Shown here: positions 12,169 through 21,404 of the stretch, one piece after another | Layout: each line of letters begins with the position of its first letter | Position numbering within the stretch: position 1 is the stretch's first letter | Position numbers and translations under genes: made by a program | IMG/VR virus record: IMGVR_UViG_3300020404_000338 | Coordinates: 1-24,715 of that record | Reading direction: 5' to 3' (one strand) | DNA length: 24,715 nt | Source of the DNA: a virus | The notes under the pieces: model-generated | Told to the model about the DNA's origin: nothing | What the model saw: only the letters and a program-made list of their open reading frames with translations | The model's database searches: none

Positions 12169-13626
12169 ATGGCAGCAATAATTACAAACAAATTTAGAAT
12201 AAACAATGCGGAACAGTTTGTTGAATCTTTTTCAGAAGCAGCACCTACAACGTATTATCTATTCATAGGAAGAGCACACTCTTGGGCAACAGATGCTGAT
12301 GTTCAAGGCAATTCTATTAATGAGGGAACAGATGCTTCTCCACCTACACCAAATGATGATATAGCTTCAGAATTCTACAACTATGATGATATGTTAGGTG
12401 CAAAACTAATTTCATCAACAGATGTAACTCATTGTATACCGAGAAGAAACTGGACAACAGGAACAACTTACGATAGGTATGAACATAACATAAGCACTTC
12501 TAATCCTGCAAACAGTGGCGCAACAAACTTATTTGATTCATCTTTCGTAGTTATGAATAGCTCATATGCTGTTTATAAAGTAATTGATAATGATGGCAAT
12601 ACTGCTTCAACAGTAGAACCAACATCTACATCAAACTCAATTTTCACTACATCTGATGGTTACAAATGGAAGTATATGTATTCTTTAACATCTGCTGAAA
12701 CATTAAATTTCATGTCAACAGATTTTATTCACGTTTCAACCGACTCTACTGTATCAGCGGCTGCCGTTGATGGTGCATTAGACACGATTGAAATTGTTGC
12801 TGCTGGATCAAGTTATAACACATCTTCAGGTTCAACTATTTCCGCTATCCCAATTCGTGGTGATGGTTCTGGTGGTATCGCTTCAGTTACAGTTAGTTCT
12901 GGTGCGATCACGGCTGCTACCGTAACAACTGCAGGAACAGGATATACTTTTGCATACATTAGAAGTGCTGATATTATCACTGCTACAAATGCAGGTGGCG
13001 CTGGTTCAGGTGCAAATCTAAATGTAATCATTCCACCAAAAGGTGGTCATGGCTCTAACGCAATAAAAGAATTAGGTGGATTTTATGTGATGATGAATAA
13101 ATCACTTGTAGGTATCGAAGGTACCTCTGACATTGGTGTTGCCAACGACTTTAGAAGAATAGGTCTTGTAAGAAACCCAACTAACTTTGGTACTACAACA
13201 GTTGCTTCTGCTTCAACTAGAAGACAATTATATGCCACCGTATTTGCTTCCGTATCAGGAACATTTACTGCTGATGAAGAAATTAATCAGGCAAGCACAG
13301 GTGCTGTTGGTAAAGTTGTAGAGTTTGACTCAACAAATAAAATTTTATACTATTATCAAACTAGATTTCCAGATGTTGGTACAGACTCTAATGGTAATTT
13401 AACTGCCTTTAGTGGTGCAAACGCAATCACAGGACAAACTTCAAGTGCGAGTGCTACGCCAGACACAAGCAACTCAACAACAACTAATGGCACAGTGTTT
13501 GTTTCTGGTTATTCAAATCCAGAATTAGCATTTGACTCGGGAGATATAATTTATGTGGAAGAAAGAAGTCCTATAACAAGGGCGTCTGACCAAACGGAAA
13601 ACATTAAGTTAATAGTTGAATTTTAA
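12169..13626 (+). CDS. 8: Baseplate wedge subunit gp8
   Basis: This 485-residue protein is longer than T4 gp8 (334). The N-terminal part is typical of phage gp8: R-I-N-N-A-E-Q-F (9-16), Y-Y-L-F-I-G-R-A-H-S-W (about 28-38), P-P-T-P-N-D-D, then T-S-D-G-Y-K-W-K-Y-M-Y-S-L-T (about 161-174). The extra length comes from Gly/Ser-rich beta modules (roughly 200-300) with G-S-S-Y and G-T-G-Y-T-F, and a late stretch F-T-A-D-E-E-I-N-Q-A-S-T-G-A-V-G-K. The C-terminus returns to a gp8-like E-R-S-P-I-T-R-A-x-D-Q-T-E-N. In T4, gp8 dimers sit in the wedge beside gp7 and gp10. Own late promoter; 16 bases to the next gene. Confidence 0.8.
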   Translation: MAAIITNKFRINNAEQFVESFSEAAPTTYYLFIGRAHSWATDADVQGNSINEGTDASPPTPNDDIASEFYNYDDMLGAKLISSTDVTHCIPRRNWTTGTTYDRYEHNISTSNPANSGATNLFDSSFVVMNSSYAVYKVIDNDGNTASTVEPTSTSNSIFTTSDGYKWKYMYSLTSAETLNFMSTDFIHVSTDSTVSAAAVDGALDTIEIVAAGSSYNTSSGSTISAIPIRGDGSGGIASVTVSSGAITAATVTTAGTGYTFAYIRSADIITATNAGGAGSGANLNVIIPPKGGHGSNAIKELGGFYVMMNKSLVGIEGTSDIGVANDFRRIGLVRNPTNFGTTTVASASTRRQLYATVFASVSGTFTADEEINQASTGAVGKVVEFDSTNKILYYYQTRFPDVGTDSNGNLTAFSGANAITGQTSSASATPDTSNSTTTNGTVFVSGYSNPELAFDSGDIIYVEERSPITRASDQTENIKLIVEF

Positions 13627-13642
13627 ATAATAAAGGAAAATA

Positions 13643-16600
13643 ATGCCAAGTAAAACTGATTTTAATGTTAGTCCTTATTTTGATGACTATACAGAGGATA
13701 AAAAATTTCATAGGGTCATGTATCGACCATCCTTTGCTGTTCAAGCAAGAGAATTAACAACACAACAAAGTATATTACAAAATCAAATAGAATCATTTGG
13801 TGACCATATGTTCAAACATGGCGCCATGGTTATTCCTGGTCAAATAAATCTTGATAAAAACTATTTTGCTGTTAAATTAACTTCTTTTACTGGAACTCTA
13901 TCACTATACAAAGACAATAAGATAACAGGTGCGACATCTGGTGTTGTTGCTGATGTTGTAGGATTTGTTGCAACTGATGGTACTGATCCTGATACATTAT
14001 TTGTAAAATATAGAAATTCTGGTACTGATAATTCTTCACAAAAATTTGTTGATGGAGAAACAATTACAAGTGGACAAGAAGCTGCTTCGACAGCGGTTGT
14101 TTCAACTTGTATTACTGGTTCTGCCGTACATATTGATAGTGGTACATATTACATTAATGGATTTTTTGTTAATGTTGATAAACAAACTTTAGTATTAGAA
14201 AAATATTCAAATATTCCAAGTTATCGTGTTGGATTGACAATCGTAGAAAATTTTATAACATCAACAGATGATACGAGTATATTAGATAATGCAACTGGTT
14301 CATCAAACGCAAATGCCACTGGTGCTCATAGATTTAAAATAGATTTGATTTTAACAAAATTAGAATTAACTTCAACTGCTGACGCAAGTTTTGTTGAGTT
14401 AATGAGAGTTGAGGAAGGTAATCTTAAAAATAGAATTGATACCACAAAATACAGTCACTTTGAAGATACTTTAGCAAGAAGAACATTTGACGAGTCTGGT
14501 GATTACACGGTTGAAAATTTTGATCTGGACATAAGAGAACATCTAGCTGTCGGAGATAATCGTGGTATATTTGCTGCTGGATCAACATCAACAGATGGTA
14601 ATTTAGCTGATGAATCAAAATTAGCATTTGGTCTTGGTCAAGGTAAGGCATACGTTAAAGGATATGAGATTGGAAAAATAGGAACAACTCATGTTGACGT
14701 AGATAAGGCAAGAGATTTCGATACTGATAGTGGATCAGTAACTAGATTTAATATTGGTTCTTTTGTAAATGTTCAAGATGTTCATGGCACACCTGATATA
14801 GGATTTGTTTCTGGAGAATCAGAAGCATTCAAAACAGTTAGACTAGTAGATGAAGCACATGGAACGAGAGGTACTGTTTTTGGTACTGCTCTTGCATTTG
14901 TTTATGATATTGGTCGTGCAAAGACAAGAGCTTTTGAACATAACACTGGTTCTCCCTCTACAAACTTCTTATCATCATCAAGTGTAACCGATACCGTTTT
15001 TAAACATTATCTTTTTGATATTGAAATGTTTAGTCATGTAAATATAAGTGGAAAAATGTCAGGTGCTTTAACAGCTGGTGATACATTAACTGGAGGAACT
15101 TCAGGTGCGACTGGTATAGTCGAAAGTATTTCAACTGAAAATTCAGCAGTTATCACAGGTGCAACTTCGGCTAATCCTGTTGTTGTAACTTGTTCGGGTG
15201 GACACTCATTTACTGAAGGTCAACAAATTATAATCGCTGGTGTTTCTGGAATAACAGACATCAATACGACTCATACTGTAAAAGATCCAACTGCGACAAC
15301 ATTTAAATTATTTACTGCACAAACGGCCGCAACTACTACCCCAGCTGCTGTTGATGGTTCTGGATATAGTAGTTTCTCTGGTTCAGGTGGTACAGCAAAA
15401 CATACAACAATCATATTAAATAATGTTCAAGGTGAATTTATTGGTGGTGAAACAGTAAGCGCACCGACAGGTTCAAGATCAGGAACAATTCAGTTTGACT
15501 CTCTTGGATGCAAAGGATTTGAACTAAAAGAATTTAATCAAACAAAAGGTATCTCAATGGCAGGTAGTCCACCATATACTGCTAATGTTTCATTGGGATC
15601 AACTTTTTCTGAACATAAGACACTAACAGGAAATATTTCTGTCGCTAATAGTGCAACCGCTATTACTGGAAGCGGAACACGATTTACATCCGAATTAAAA
15701 ATCGGAGACAGCATTACATTTACAGATAATGCCAACACAACAGTTACAAGAGTTGTAGAGAGTATTAACTCAGACACATCATTAGAATTAACTGCTGCTG
15801 TGGGTGGTTCAGATGTTACGACATCAGCTCCTTTTGTTCGAAGAAGAGGACAACTTCAAGACGCTGATAAAAATGTTGCTATATCAAGACTGCCGTATGA
15901 TGTTGTTAAAACATTACTGACAACTGATAACGATAGTGTTAGTGATACAAGTTTTAAAATTAGAAGACAGTTTGTTGCTACCTTATCAAGTTCTGGTACT
16001 GCAACGATAACTGCTGGTACGAATGAAACATTTGCAGATTTCTCAGAAAATGATTATTCGATTTCTATTATGACGACAGGCTCTGGCGGTACTGGTGCTG
16101 TTGGAGATGTTATTTCACTTTCAACAGCTGATGATTTTGAAAAAACTGGAACACCAGAAGGTAAAACGTTAGATATAGATTTAGGTAGTGGATATAATGG
16201 TCATAAAATTAAAATTCTTGCTACAATAAATGCTTCTGTTGTTGGTTCAAAAACAAAATCTGATACTTCAGGAACTCAAACTGTTGATACTGAAGCACTT
16301 GCAACTGCAACGACAATTAGTCTTGGTAGAGCAGATGTTCACTCAATAGAGAGTATATTCATGGCTGCTGACTTTAGTACGGCCGCTACTTCAGAGGATA
16401 CAGATGTCACAGATAATTTTGATTTAGATTCTGGTCAAAGAGATAACTTCTATGATATAGGACGTATTGTAAGAAAAGCTGGTACTCTTGCACCGACTGG
16501 TAGATTACTAATTAATTTTAAATTTTTTGAGCATGGTGCTGGAAACTTCTTTAGTGTAGATAGTTATTCAGGTTTTGACTATGGATCAATCCCTTCCTAT

Positions 16601-19600
16601 ACTTCAGATGTGACTGGTGAAAAATTTGAATTGAGAGATGTATTAGATTTTAGACCAAGAGTTGATGACGCTTCAACAATTGATTCTGGTTCTCAAGATA
16701 GATCATTTGATGGCGTTGGTTCTTCGGTAATAGAAACTATGAAAATCAATACAGATGTCACAGCCGATTTAGAGTTTTTTCTTGCTAAAAATGCTAGGGT
16801 TTACCTAACAGCTTCAGGATTGTTTAGAGTTGTTGAGGGCGCTTCATCACTTGATCCTCAATTTCCAGAAGAATTAAAAGATAGTATTCATTTATATGAT
16901 GTAGAAATACCACCATATACATTCAACACAAGTGATATTAAAATTAAAGCTGTAGATAATAGAAGATTTACAATGAGAGATATTGGTAGAATTCAAAAAC
17001 GTGTAGAGAATATAGAATACTACACTCAATTATCTCTATTAGAATCAGACGCAAAAGGAATGCAGATTCAAGACGCTGATGGATTTGATAGATTTAAAAA
17101 TGGTATTATAACTGACAACTTTACGGGCCATGGTGTTGGAGAGGTATCAAGTAGTGATTACAAAAATTCTATGGATATTCCAAATGGTCAATTACGACCT
17201 GCATTTCATCAAAACAATATTAATTTAATCGAATCTGATTCTGCATTGAAAAATTCATCTTCAATGACAGACGCTATTCGATCAACAAACGGTTATCAAA
17301 GAACTGGTGAGTTAATTACTTTACCTTACACCGAGGTAGAATACCTAGATCAACCTTTTGCAAGTACAACAGTTAATTTAAATGAATATGATACAATCGA
17401 TTTTATAGGACAAATAACATTATCTCCAGACAATGATGAGTGGATGGCAACTGAAACTAGACCAGAATTAAGAGTTGATCTTCCAAACGTATATGACACA
17501 CTAACAAATCTTGCTTCTCAAGGAGTGCTAGATTTGAATCTTGGTACAGTTTGGAATAACTGGAACGATACATGGACAGGTGTCAGATCAGATACAGGAA
17601 ATACTACCAGCACAAATAGAACATGGTGGCAAGGTAATTCTTTATTAAGAAATACTGTAACCACTGTAAGTCAATCTGAGAGAGTAGATAGAACAAGAAC
17701 AGGTATAAGAACAGCATTAGTACCTGGTGGTGTTCAAACTAAGAGTTTTGGTAATAGAGTAGTATCAGTTGGGTTTGCTCCTTTCATTAGAAAAAAAGAT
17801 ATTGAATTTAGTGCTGTTGGTATGAAACCATTAACAAGAGTATTTCCATTCTTCGATGGTGTAGATATATCAGCTTATGTGACACCAACAGGAAGTAATG
17901 CTGGTGCAGCACTGACAACAGATGCTAACGGATCGGTTTCAGGTCTATTTGCTTTACCTGCACCTATTGATGGTTTTAATATAAGACTTGCTCCAGGAAC
18001 TTCACTACCACCAAAATGGAGAACAGGAACAAGAGCATTTAGATTAACTTCAAGTTCAGAGAATAGTCTTGTTGGAGATGTATTTACCTCTGCTGAAACA
18101 GACTACACAGCAAAAGGAATGATACAACAAGTTCAAGGTACGGTAGTTTCTACTAGAGAACCTAGAATACAAAGAACAGGAGTATCAGAATCAACTTCAA
18201 TTAATGTTGCTGTCGGTAACAGAGTAGTTAGTAATTCAACGTCTGTTATTGGTCGAAGAAATCCACCAAGACAAAATGATAGAGATCCAGGAGATAGGAG
18301 AGATCCACTCGCTCAAGCATTCTATGTTGATCAAGAAGATGGTATGTTTATAACAAGTATTGACGTATTCTTTTCAGCAAAAGATACTGCCATGCCTGTA
18401 ACCATGCAGATAAGACCTATGGTAAACGGATATCCAAGTAGTAATACAGTTTTACCTTTCGGTGAAAAAACTTTACAAGCTTCAGAAATTAGCACATCAA
18501 CAGATGGCACAACAGCGACAAGATTTACTTTTCCTAGTCCTGTGTTCGTACAGAATGCTACTGAATATGCCTTTGTTCAATTATGTAGCACACCTAATTA
18601 TACTCAATATGTTGCTGAAATGGGACAGACTACAATAGACGGAGGAAGATTAATTTCTACTCAACCATATCTATCTAGTTTATTCAAATCTCAAAACGGA
18701 AGTACTTGGACTGCTGAACAGAATCAAACTCTTAAATTCAAAGTCAATCGTGCTGCATTTACAGAAAATACACAAGGACACGTTTACCTTGTTAATGATG
18801 ATATACCTACACAAATATTAGGAAAAAATCCTATTGAAACAAATGCAACTGCAGGATCAGGTTCAACATTTGGTAGTAATCCTGCCATCATAAAAATTAA
18901 TGCGAGAAATCATGGGCTACATAGTAGTTCTCACAATGTTACCATTGCAGGTGTTCCTGCAGGAACATATAATGGAATCGCTTCTACAAACATCAATGGA
19001 ACATATACAACAATTGGTAACATCACATTAGATTCATTTACTGTAACTGCTCAAAATTCAGATGTCGCAACAGCAACAGGATCAATTGGTGCAAGTGCTG
19101 TGACTATAAATCCAAACATTCAGTATGATATCATACAACCGATTGTCGGTTTAGTTCAACCTGCAGGATCAACAATTACTGCTAACCTAAGAACAGCTAA
19201 TGGTAGAACACTTGAACAATCTGAAAATGAATTTTCTTTAACGTCCGCTTCTAAGCAAGTTCCTGTTGAGATCAATAGTGATCATTACTTGAACAATCCT
19301 GGTGCAGTTTATTCTACACTCAATGAAACAAATGAAATGTCAGGTAGTAAATCACTATCACTTAAATTATCATTTAGTACACCGACTGAACAAGGACACG
19401 TTTCACCTGTTATAGATACAACTAGATTGTCTGCTCACTTAATACAGAATAGAATTAATAATCCTATATCAGGAACAACTCCAGATTTTGTTCCCGAAAC
19501 AACTAACACTGGTAGTAGTACAGAAGCTAAATATCAAACTAGACCTATCATATTAGAAAATGAATCTACAGCACTTGATATAAGAATTACAGCAAATGTT

Positions 19601-19876
19601 GCTTCGACAGCTGCTGTAAAAATGTATTATCGTCTATCAAATGCTGATGATGCTAGAAATATGAGTAATCTTGCCTGGAGAGGTTTCAATGATGATGGTT
19701 CTACCGATACGGCTGTTGAACCATCAGAAAATAGATTCCAATTCAAAGAACACAAATTTAGCGCTAGCGGTTTGACAGCATTTACAGCCTTTCAATTAAA
19801 AATCACAATGACTGGAACAAGTTCTTGTTATCCGCCAAAAATAAAAGATTTAAGAGGAATTGCTTTGGCAGTTTAA
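13643..19876 (+). CDS. Giant DUF4815 virion structural protein (baseplate/fibre)
   Basis: A single 2077-residue frame. The N-terminus is typical of DUF4815 tail proteins: P-Y-F-D-D-Y (11-16), F-H-R-V-M-Y-R-P-S-F-A-V-Q-A-R-E-L-T-T-Q-Q-S-I-L (22-45), G-D-H-M-F-K-H-G-A (53-61). Many beta modules follow, including several T-G-x-T-S-G-A-T repeats and a T-C-S-G-G-H-S-F-T-E-G-Q segment (about 515-526). Late regions include D-P-L-A-Q-A-F-Y-V-D-Q-E-D-G-M-F (about 1555-1570) and S-L-F-K-S-Q-N-G-S-T-W-T-A-E-Q-N (about 1677-1692), which I recall from the largest structural proteins of T4-like cyanophages. It probably forms a large part of the outer baseplate or a fibre scaffold. An AAAGGA ribosome site precedes the ATG; no late box lies between gp8 and this gene. 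Confidence 0.8.
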   Translation: MPSKTDFNVSPYFDDYTEDKKFHRVMYRPSFAVQARELTTQQSILQNQIESFGDHMFKHGAMVIPGQINLDKNYFAVKLTSFTGTLSLYKDNKITGATSGVVADVVGFVATDGTDPDTLFVKYRNSGTDNSSQKFVDGETITSGQEAASTAVVSTCITGSAVHIDSGTYYINGFFVNVDKQTLVLEKYSNIPSYRVGLTIVENFITSTDDTSILDNATGSSNANATGAHRFKIDLILTKLELTSTADASFVELMRVEEGNLKNRIDTTKYSHFEDTLARRTFDESGDYTVENFDLDIREHLAVGDNRGIFAAGSTSTDGNLADESKLAFGLGQGKAYVKGYEIGKIGTTHVDVDKARDFDTDSGSVTRFNIGSFVNVQDVHGTPDIGFVSGESEAFKTVRLVDEAHGTRGTVFGTALAFVYDIGRAKTRAFEHNTGSPSTNFLSSSSVTDTVFKHYLFDIEMFSHVNISGKMSGALTAGDTLTGGTSGATGIVESISTENSAVITGATSANPVVVTCSGGHSFTEGQQIIIAGVSGITDINTTHTVKDPTATTFKLFTAQTAATTTPAAVDGSGYSSFSGSGGTAKHTTIILNNVQGEFIGGETVSAPTGSRSGTIQFDSLGCKGFELKEFNQTKGISMAGSPPYTANVSLGSTFSEHKTLTGNISVANSATAITGSGTRFTSELKIGDSITFTDNANTTVTRVVESINSDTSLELTAAVGGSDVTTSAPFVRRRGQLQDADKNVAISRLPYDVVKTLLTTDNDSVSDTSFKIRRQFVATLSSSGTATITAGTNETFADFSENDYSISIMTTGSGGTGAVGDVISLSTADDFEKTGTPEGKTLDIDLGSGYNGHKIKILATINASVVGSKTKSDTSGTQTVDTEALATATTISLGRADVHSIESIFMAADFSTAATSEDTDVTDNFDLDSGQRDNFYDIGRIVRKAGTLAPTGRLLINFKFFEHGAGNFFSVDSYSGFDYGSIPSYTSDVTGEKFELRDVLDFRPRVDDASTIDSGSQDRSFDGVGSSVIETMKINTDVTADLEFFLAKNARVYLTASGLFRVVEGASSLDPQFPEELKDSIHLYDVEIPPYTFNTSDIKIKAVDNRRFTMRDIGRIQKRVENIEYYTQLSLLESDAKGMQIQDADGFDRFKNGIITDNFTGHGVGEVSSSDYKNSMDIPNGQLRPAFHQNNINLIESDSALKNSSSMTDAIRSTNGYQRTGELITLPYTEVEYLDQPFASTTVNLNEYDTIDFIGQITLSPDNDEWMATETRPELRVDLPNVYDTLTNLASQGVLDLNLGTVWNNWNDTWTGVRSDTGNTTSTNRTWWQGNSLLRNTVTTVSQSERVDRTRTGIRTALVPGGVQTKSFGNRVVSVGFAPFIRKKDIEFSAVGMKPLTRVFPFFDGVDISAYVTPTGSNAGAALTTDANGSVSGLFALPAPIDGFNIRLAPGTSLPPKWRTGTRAFRLTSSSENSLVGDVFTSAETDYTAKGMIQQVQGTVVSTREPRIQRTGVSESTSINVAVGNRVVSNSTSVIGRRNPPRQNDRDPGDRRDPLAQAFYVDQEDGMFITSIDVFFSAKDTAMPVTMQIRPMVNGYPSSNTVLPFGEKTLQASEISTSTDGTTATRFTFPSPVFVQNATEYAFVQLCSTPNYTQYVAEMGQTTIDGGRLISTQPYLSSLFKSQNGSTWTAEQNQTLKFKVNRAAFTENTQGHVYLVNDDIPTQILGKNPIETNATAGSGSTFGSNPAIIKINARNHGLHSSSHNVTIAGVPAGTYNGIASTNINGTYTTIGNITLDSFTVTAQNSDVATATGSIGASAVTINPNIQYDIIQPIVGLVQPAGSTITANLRTANGRTLEQSENEFSLTSASKQVPVEINSDHYLNNPGAVYSTLNETNEMSGSKSLSLKLSFSTPTEQGHVSPVIDTTRLSAHLIQNRINNPISGTTPDFVPETTNTGSSTEAKYQTRPIILENESTALDIRITANVASTAAVKMYYRLSNADDARNMSNLAWRGFNDDGSTDTAVEPSENRFQFKEHKFSASGLTAFTAFQLKITMTGTSSCYPPKIKDLRGIALAV

Positions 19877-19880
19877 TCGT

Positions 19881-20105
19881 ATGTCAGTTATAAAAGTAAA
19901 AGGTCATACGCATTTAGTTAGAGATTTAAAGTCACAAGCAATTATCAATACGGATTCAGATGCCTATGCTCGTTACATGGCGAGAAAGGCGAAACAATCT
20001 AAAAAAGATGATGAGATGAGATCAGTTGTTAGAGAAGTTAATAGTCTAAAAACTGAGATGTTTGAAATAAAAAAATTACTTAAAGAGATAAAAGATGGCA
20101 GATAG
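19881..20105 (+). CDS. Small protein with C-terminal coiled coil
   Basis: I take ATG 19881 (74 residues), four bases after the DUF4815 stop; a longer frame would run back into that gene. The N-terminus is V-I-K-V-K-G-H-T-H-L-V-R-D, followed by I-I-N-T-D-S-D-A-Y-A-R-Y. From about residue 44 there is a clear heptad helix (V-V-R-E-V-N-S-L-K-T-E-M-F-E-I-K-K-L-L-K). I recall short proteins of this layout (H-x-x-L-V-R-D, N-T-D-x-x-A-Y, then a coiled coil) among structural genes of T4-like marine phages. The end overlaps the first fibre gene by 11 bases. The ribosome site is weak, so expression likely depends on the gene upstream. Confidence 0.65.
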   Translation: MSVIKVKGHTHLVRDLKSQAIINTDSDAYARYMARKAKQSKKDDEMRSVVREVNSLKTEMFEIKKLLKEIKDGR

Positions 20106-20126
20106 ATCAGTAGCATCAACAGATAC
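20095..20126 (+). repeat. 32-base identity shared by the two fibre gene starts (copy 1)
   Basis: The first 32 bases of this gene are identical to 21373-21404. The shared block begins exactly at the ATG and includes the 11 bases that also encode the end of the coiled-coil protein. It suggests a recent gene duplication or selection to keep an N-terminal docking peptide. Confidence 0.85.
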
Positions 20127-21360
20127 GTTTAATGATTTTAGACGAGAAGTAAATGGCACAGCGAGAGATATAGGTGATATTTCAAACTTGTTAAGTGCAA
20201 GTGGATTTATCGCTTCATCAACAGATTTAGCTGAAGCTATCGTTGCGATCAACACGGAACTTCCTGAGATCACAACAGACGCATTTGTATTTCCTGGTCG
20301 TACTATGGTATTTGAAGGTGCAACAGATGACGATTTTGAAACAACCATAGAATTTCTTGAACCAACTGGCGATAGAACACATACTTTACCAGACGCTGAT
20401 GGAACGATAGTGCTAGTGGATCCTGTAGCAGTAACATTAACAAATAAATCTCTAGATTCATCAAACGTTTTTATGGATACTACCCTAAGCACTGCCGTTT
20501 CAGGTTCTGCCATATTAGATGAAGACGATATGTCCTCAAACTCAGCAATCAAGGCTGCTACACAACAAAGTATTAAAAAATATGTAGATGATAGTATTGA
20601 TGCTGATATGGATTTAGTTTTTGCAACTGATAGTGGTGGTGGACAGATCACAATGGATTCTGAAACATTAACACTCACTGGTGGCACTGGTATTGATACT
20701 GCTGGATCAGGTAATGCGATCACTTATAGTATTGATAATACAGTCGCTACTCTTGCAGGAACTCAAACATTCACAAATAAAACTTTTACAACTCCGACTT
20801 TAACAAGTCCTGTATTCAATACATCATTGAGTGGTAGCGCTTTTCTTGATGAGGATGATATGTCGAGTAATAGTGCAACTAAGATGGCTTCTCAGCAAAG
20901 TATCAAGACATATATTGATAACATCATAGCGACAGAGGATTTAGACTTTGCACCAGATAGTGGCACAGCACAAAACATACTTTTAGCAAGTGAAACAATG
21001 TCCATCTCTGGTGGTACAGCAGTAGGAACAACTGCTTCGGGTAGTACTATCAATGTGGCACTTGACTCAACTGTTGCTACAAAAACAGGAACAGAAACAT
21101 TTACAAATAAAACTTTTACAAGTCCGTTAATAAATGCTTTGACTTTTGTATCAGGAACCTCAGCGACAGGAATAAGTATTGGTGCTAACGGAATTATATT
21201 TGAAGGTGCGACCGCTGACGCACATGAAACAACTTTGACAGCAGTGGATCCGACACAAGACAATGTAATAACAATACCAGACACAACAATGACATTATTA
21301 ACAACAGCAACACACGCCAGTAAATCAAATCATATTGGCAAAGTGATTGCATTAGGATAG
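20095..21360 (+). CDS. Tail-fibre-like structural protein, copy 1 of a tandem pair
   Basis: This 421-residue Thr/Ser/Asp-rich beta protein begins M-A-D-R-S-V-A-S-T-D-T, identical to the start of the next gene. It opens with a F-E-G-A-T-D-D-D-F-E-T-T...D-R-T-H-T-L-P-D-A-D-G-T module (about 73-102) and ends with a related one (about 364-395). Between them are two copies of a 110-residue module starting at residues 136 and 246: S-G-S-A-x-L-D-E-D-D-M-S-S-N-S-A, Q-Q-S-I-K, then (first copy) L-T-L-T-G-G-T-G-I-D-T and T-Q-T-F-T-N-K-T. Such modules are common in fibre and appendage proteins of marine phages. It starts inside the coiled-coil gene and has no late box of its own. Binding target unknown. 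Confidence 0.7.
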   Translation: MADRSVASTDTFNDFRREVNGTARDIGDISNLLSASGFIASSTDLAEAIVAINTELPEITTDAFVFPGRTMVFEGATDDDFETTIEFLEPTGDRTHTLPDADGTIVLVDPVAVTLTNKSLDSSNVFMDTTLSTAVSGSAILDEDDMSSNSAIKAATQQSIKKYVDDSIDADMDLVFATDSGGGQITMDSETLTLTGGTGIDTAGSGNAITYSIDNTVATLAGTQTFTNKTFTTPTLTSPVFNTSLSGSAFLDEDDMSSNSATKMASQQSIKTYIDNIIATEDLDFAPDSGTAQNILLASETMSISGGTAVGTTASGSTINVALDSTVATKTGTETFTNKTFTSPLINALTFVSGTSATGISIGANGIIFEGATADAHETTLTAVDPTQDNVITIPDTTMTLLTTATHASKSNHIGKVIALG

Positions 21361-21367
21361 ATAAATA
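21360..21367 (+). promoter_or_regulatory. Late promoter variant GATAAATA overlapping a stop codon
   Basis: GATAAATAGTA: the first base of the box is the last base of fibre 1's TAG stop. The box ends five bases before the ATG at 21373, so the predicted transcript starts at the start codon, as at 1006-1019. No clear Shine-Dalgarno sequence is present. Confidence 0.55.
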
Positions 21368-21372
21368 GTAAC

Positions 21373-21404
21373 ATGGCAGATAGATCAGTAGCATCAACAG
21401 ATAC
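21373..21404 (+). repeat. 32-base identity shared by the two fibre gene starts (copy 2)
   Basis: Identical to 20095-20126, beginning at the ATG. The sequence upstream of the two copies differs: coding sequence before copy 1, a late promoter box before copy 2. Confidence 0.85.
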
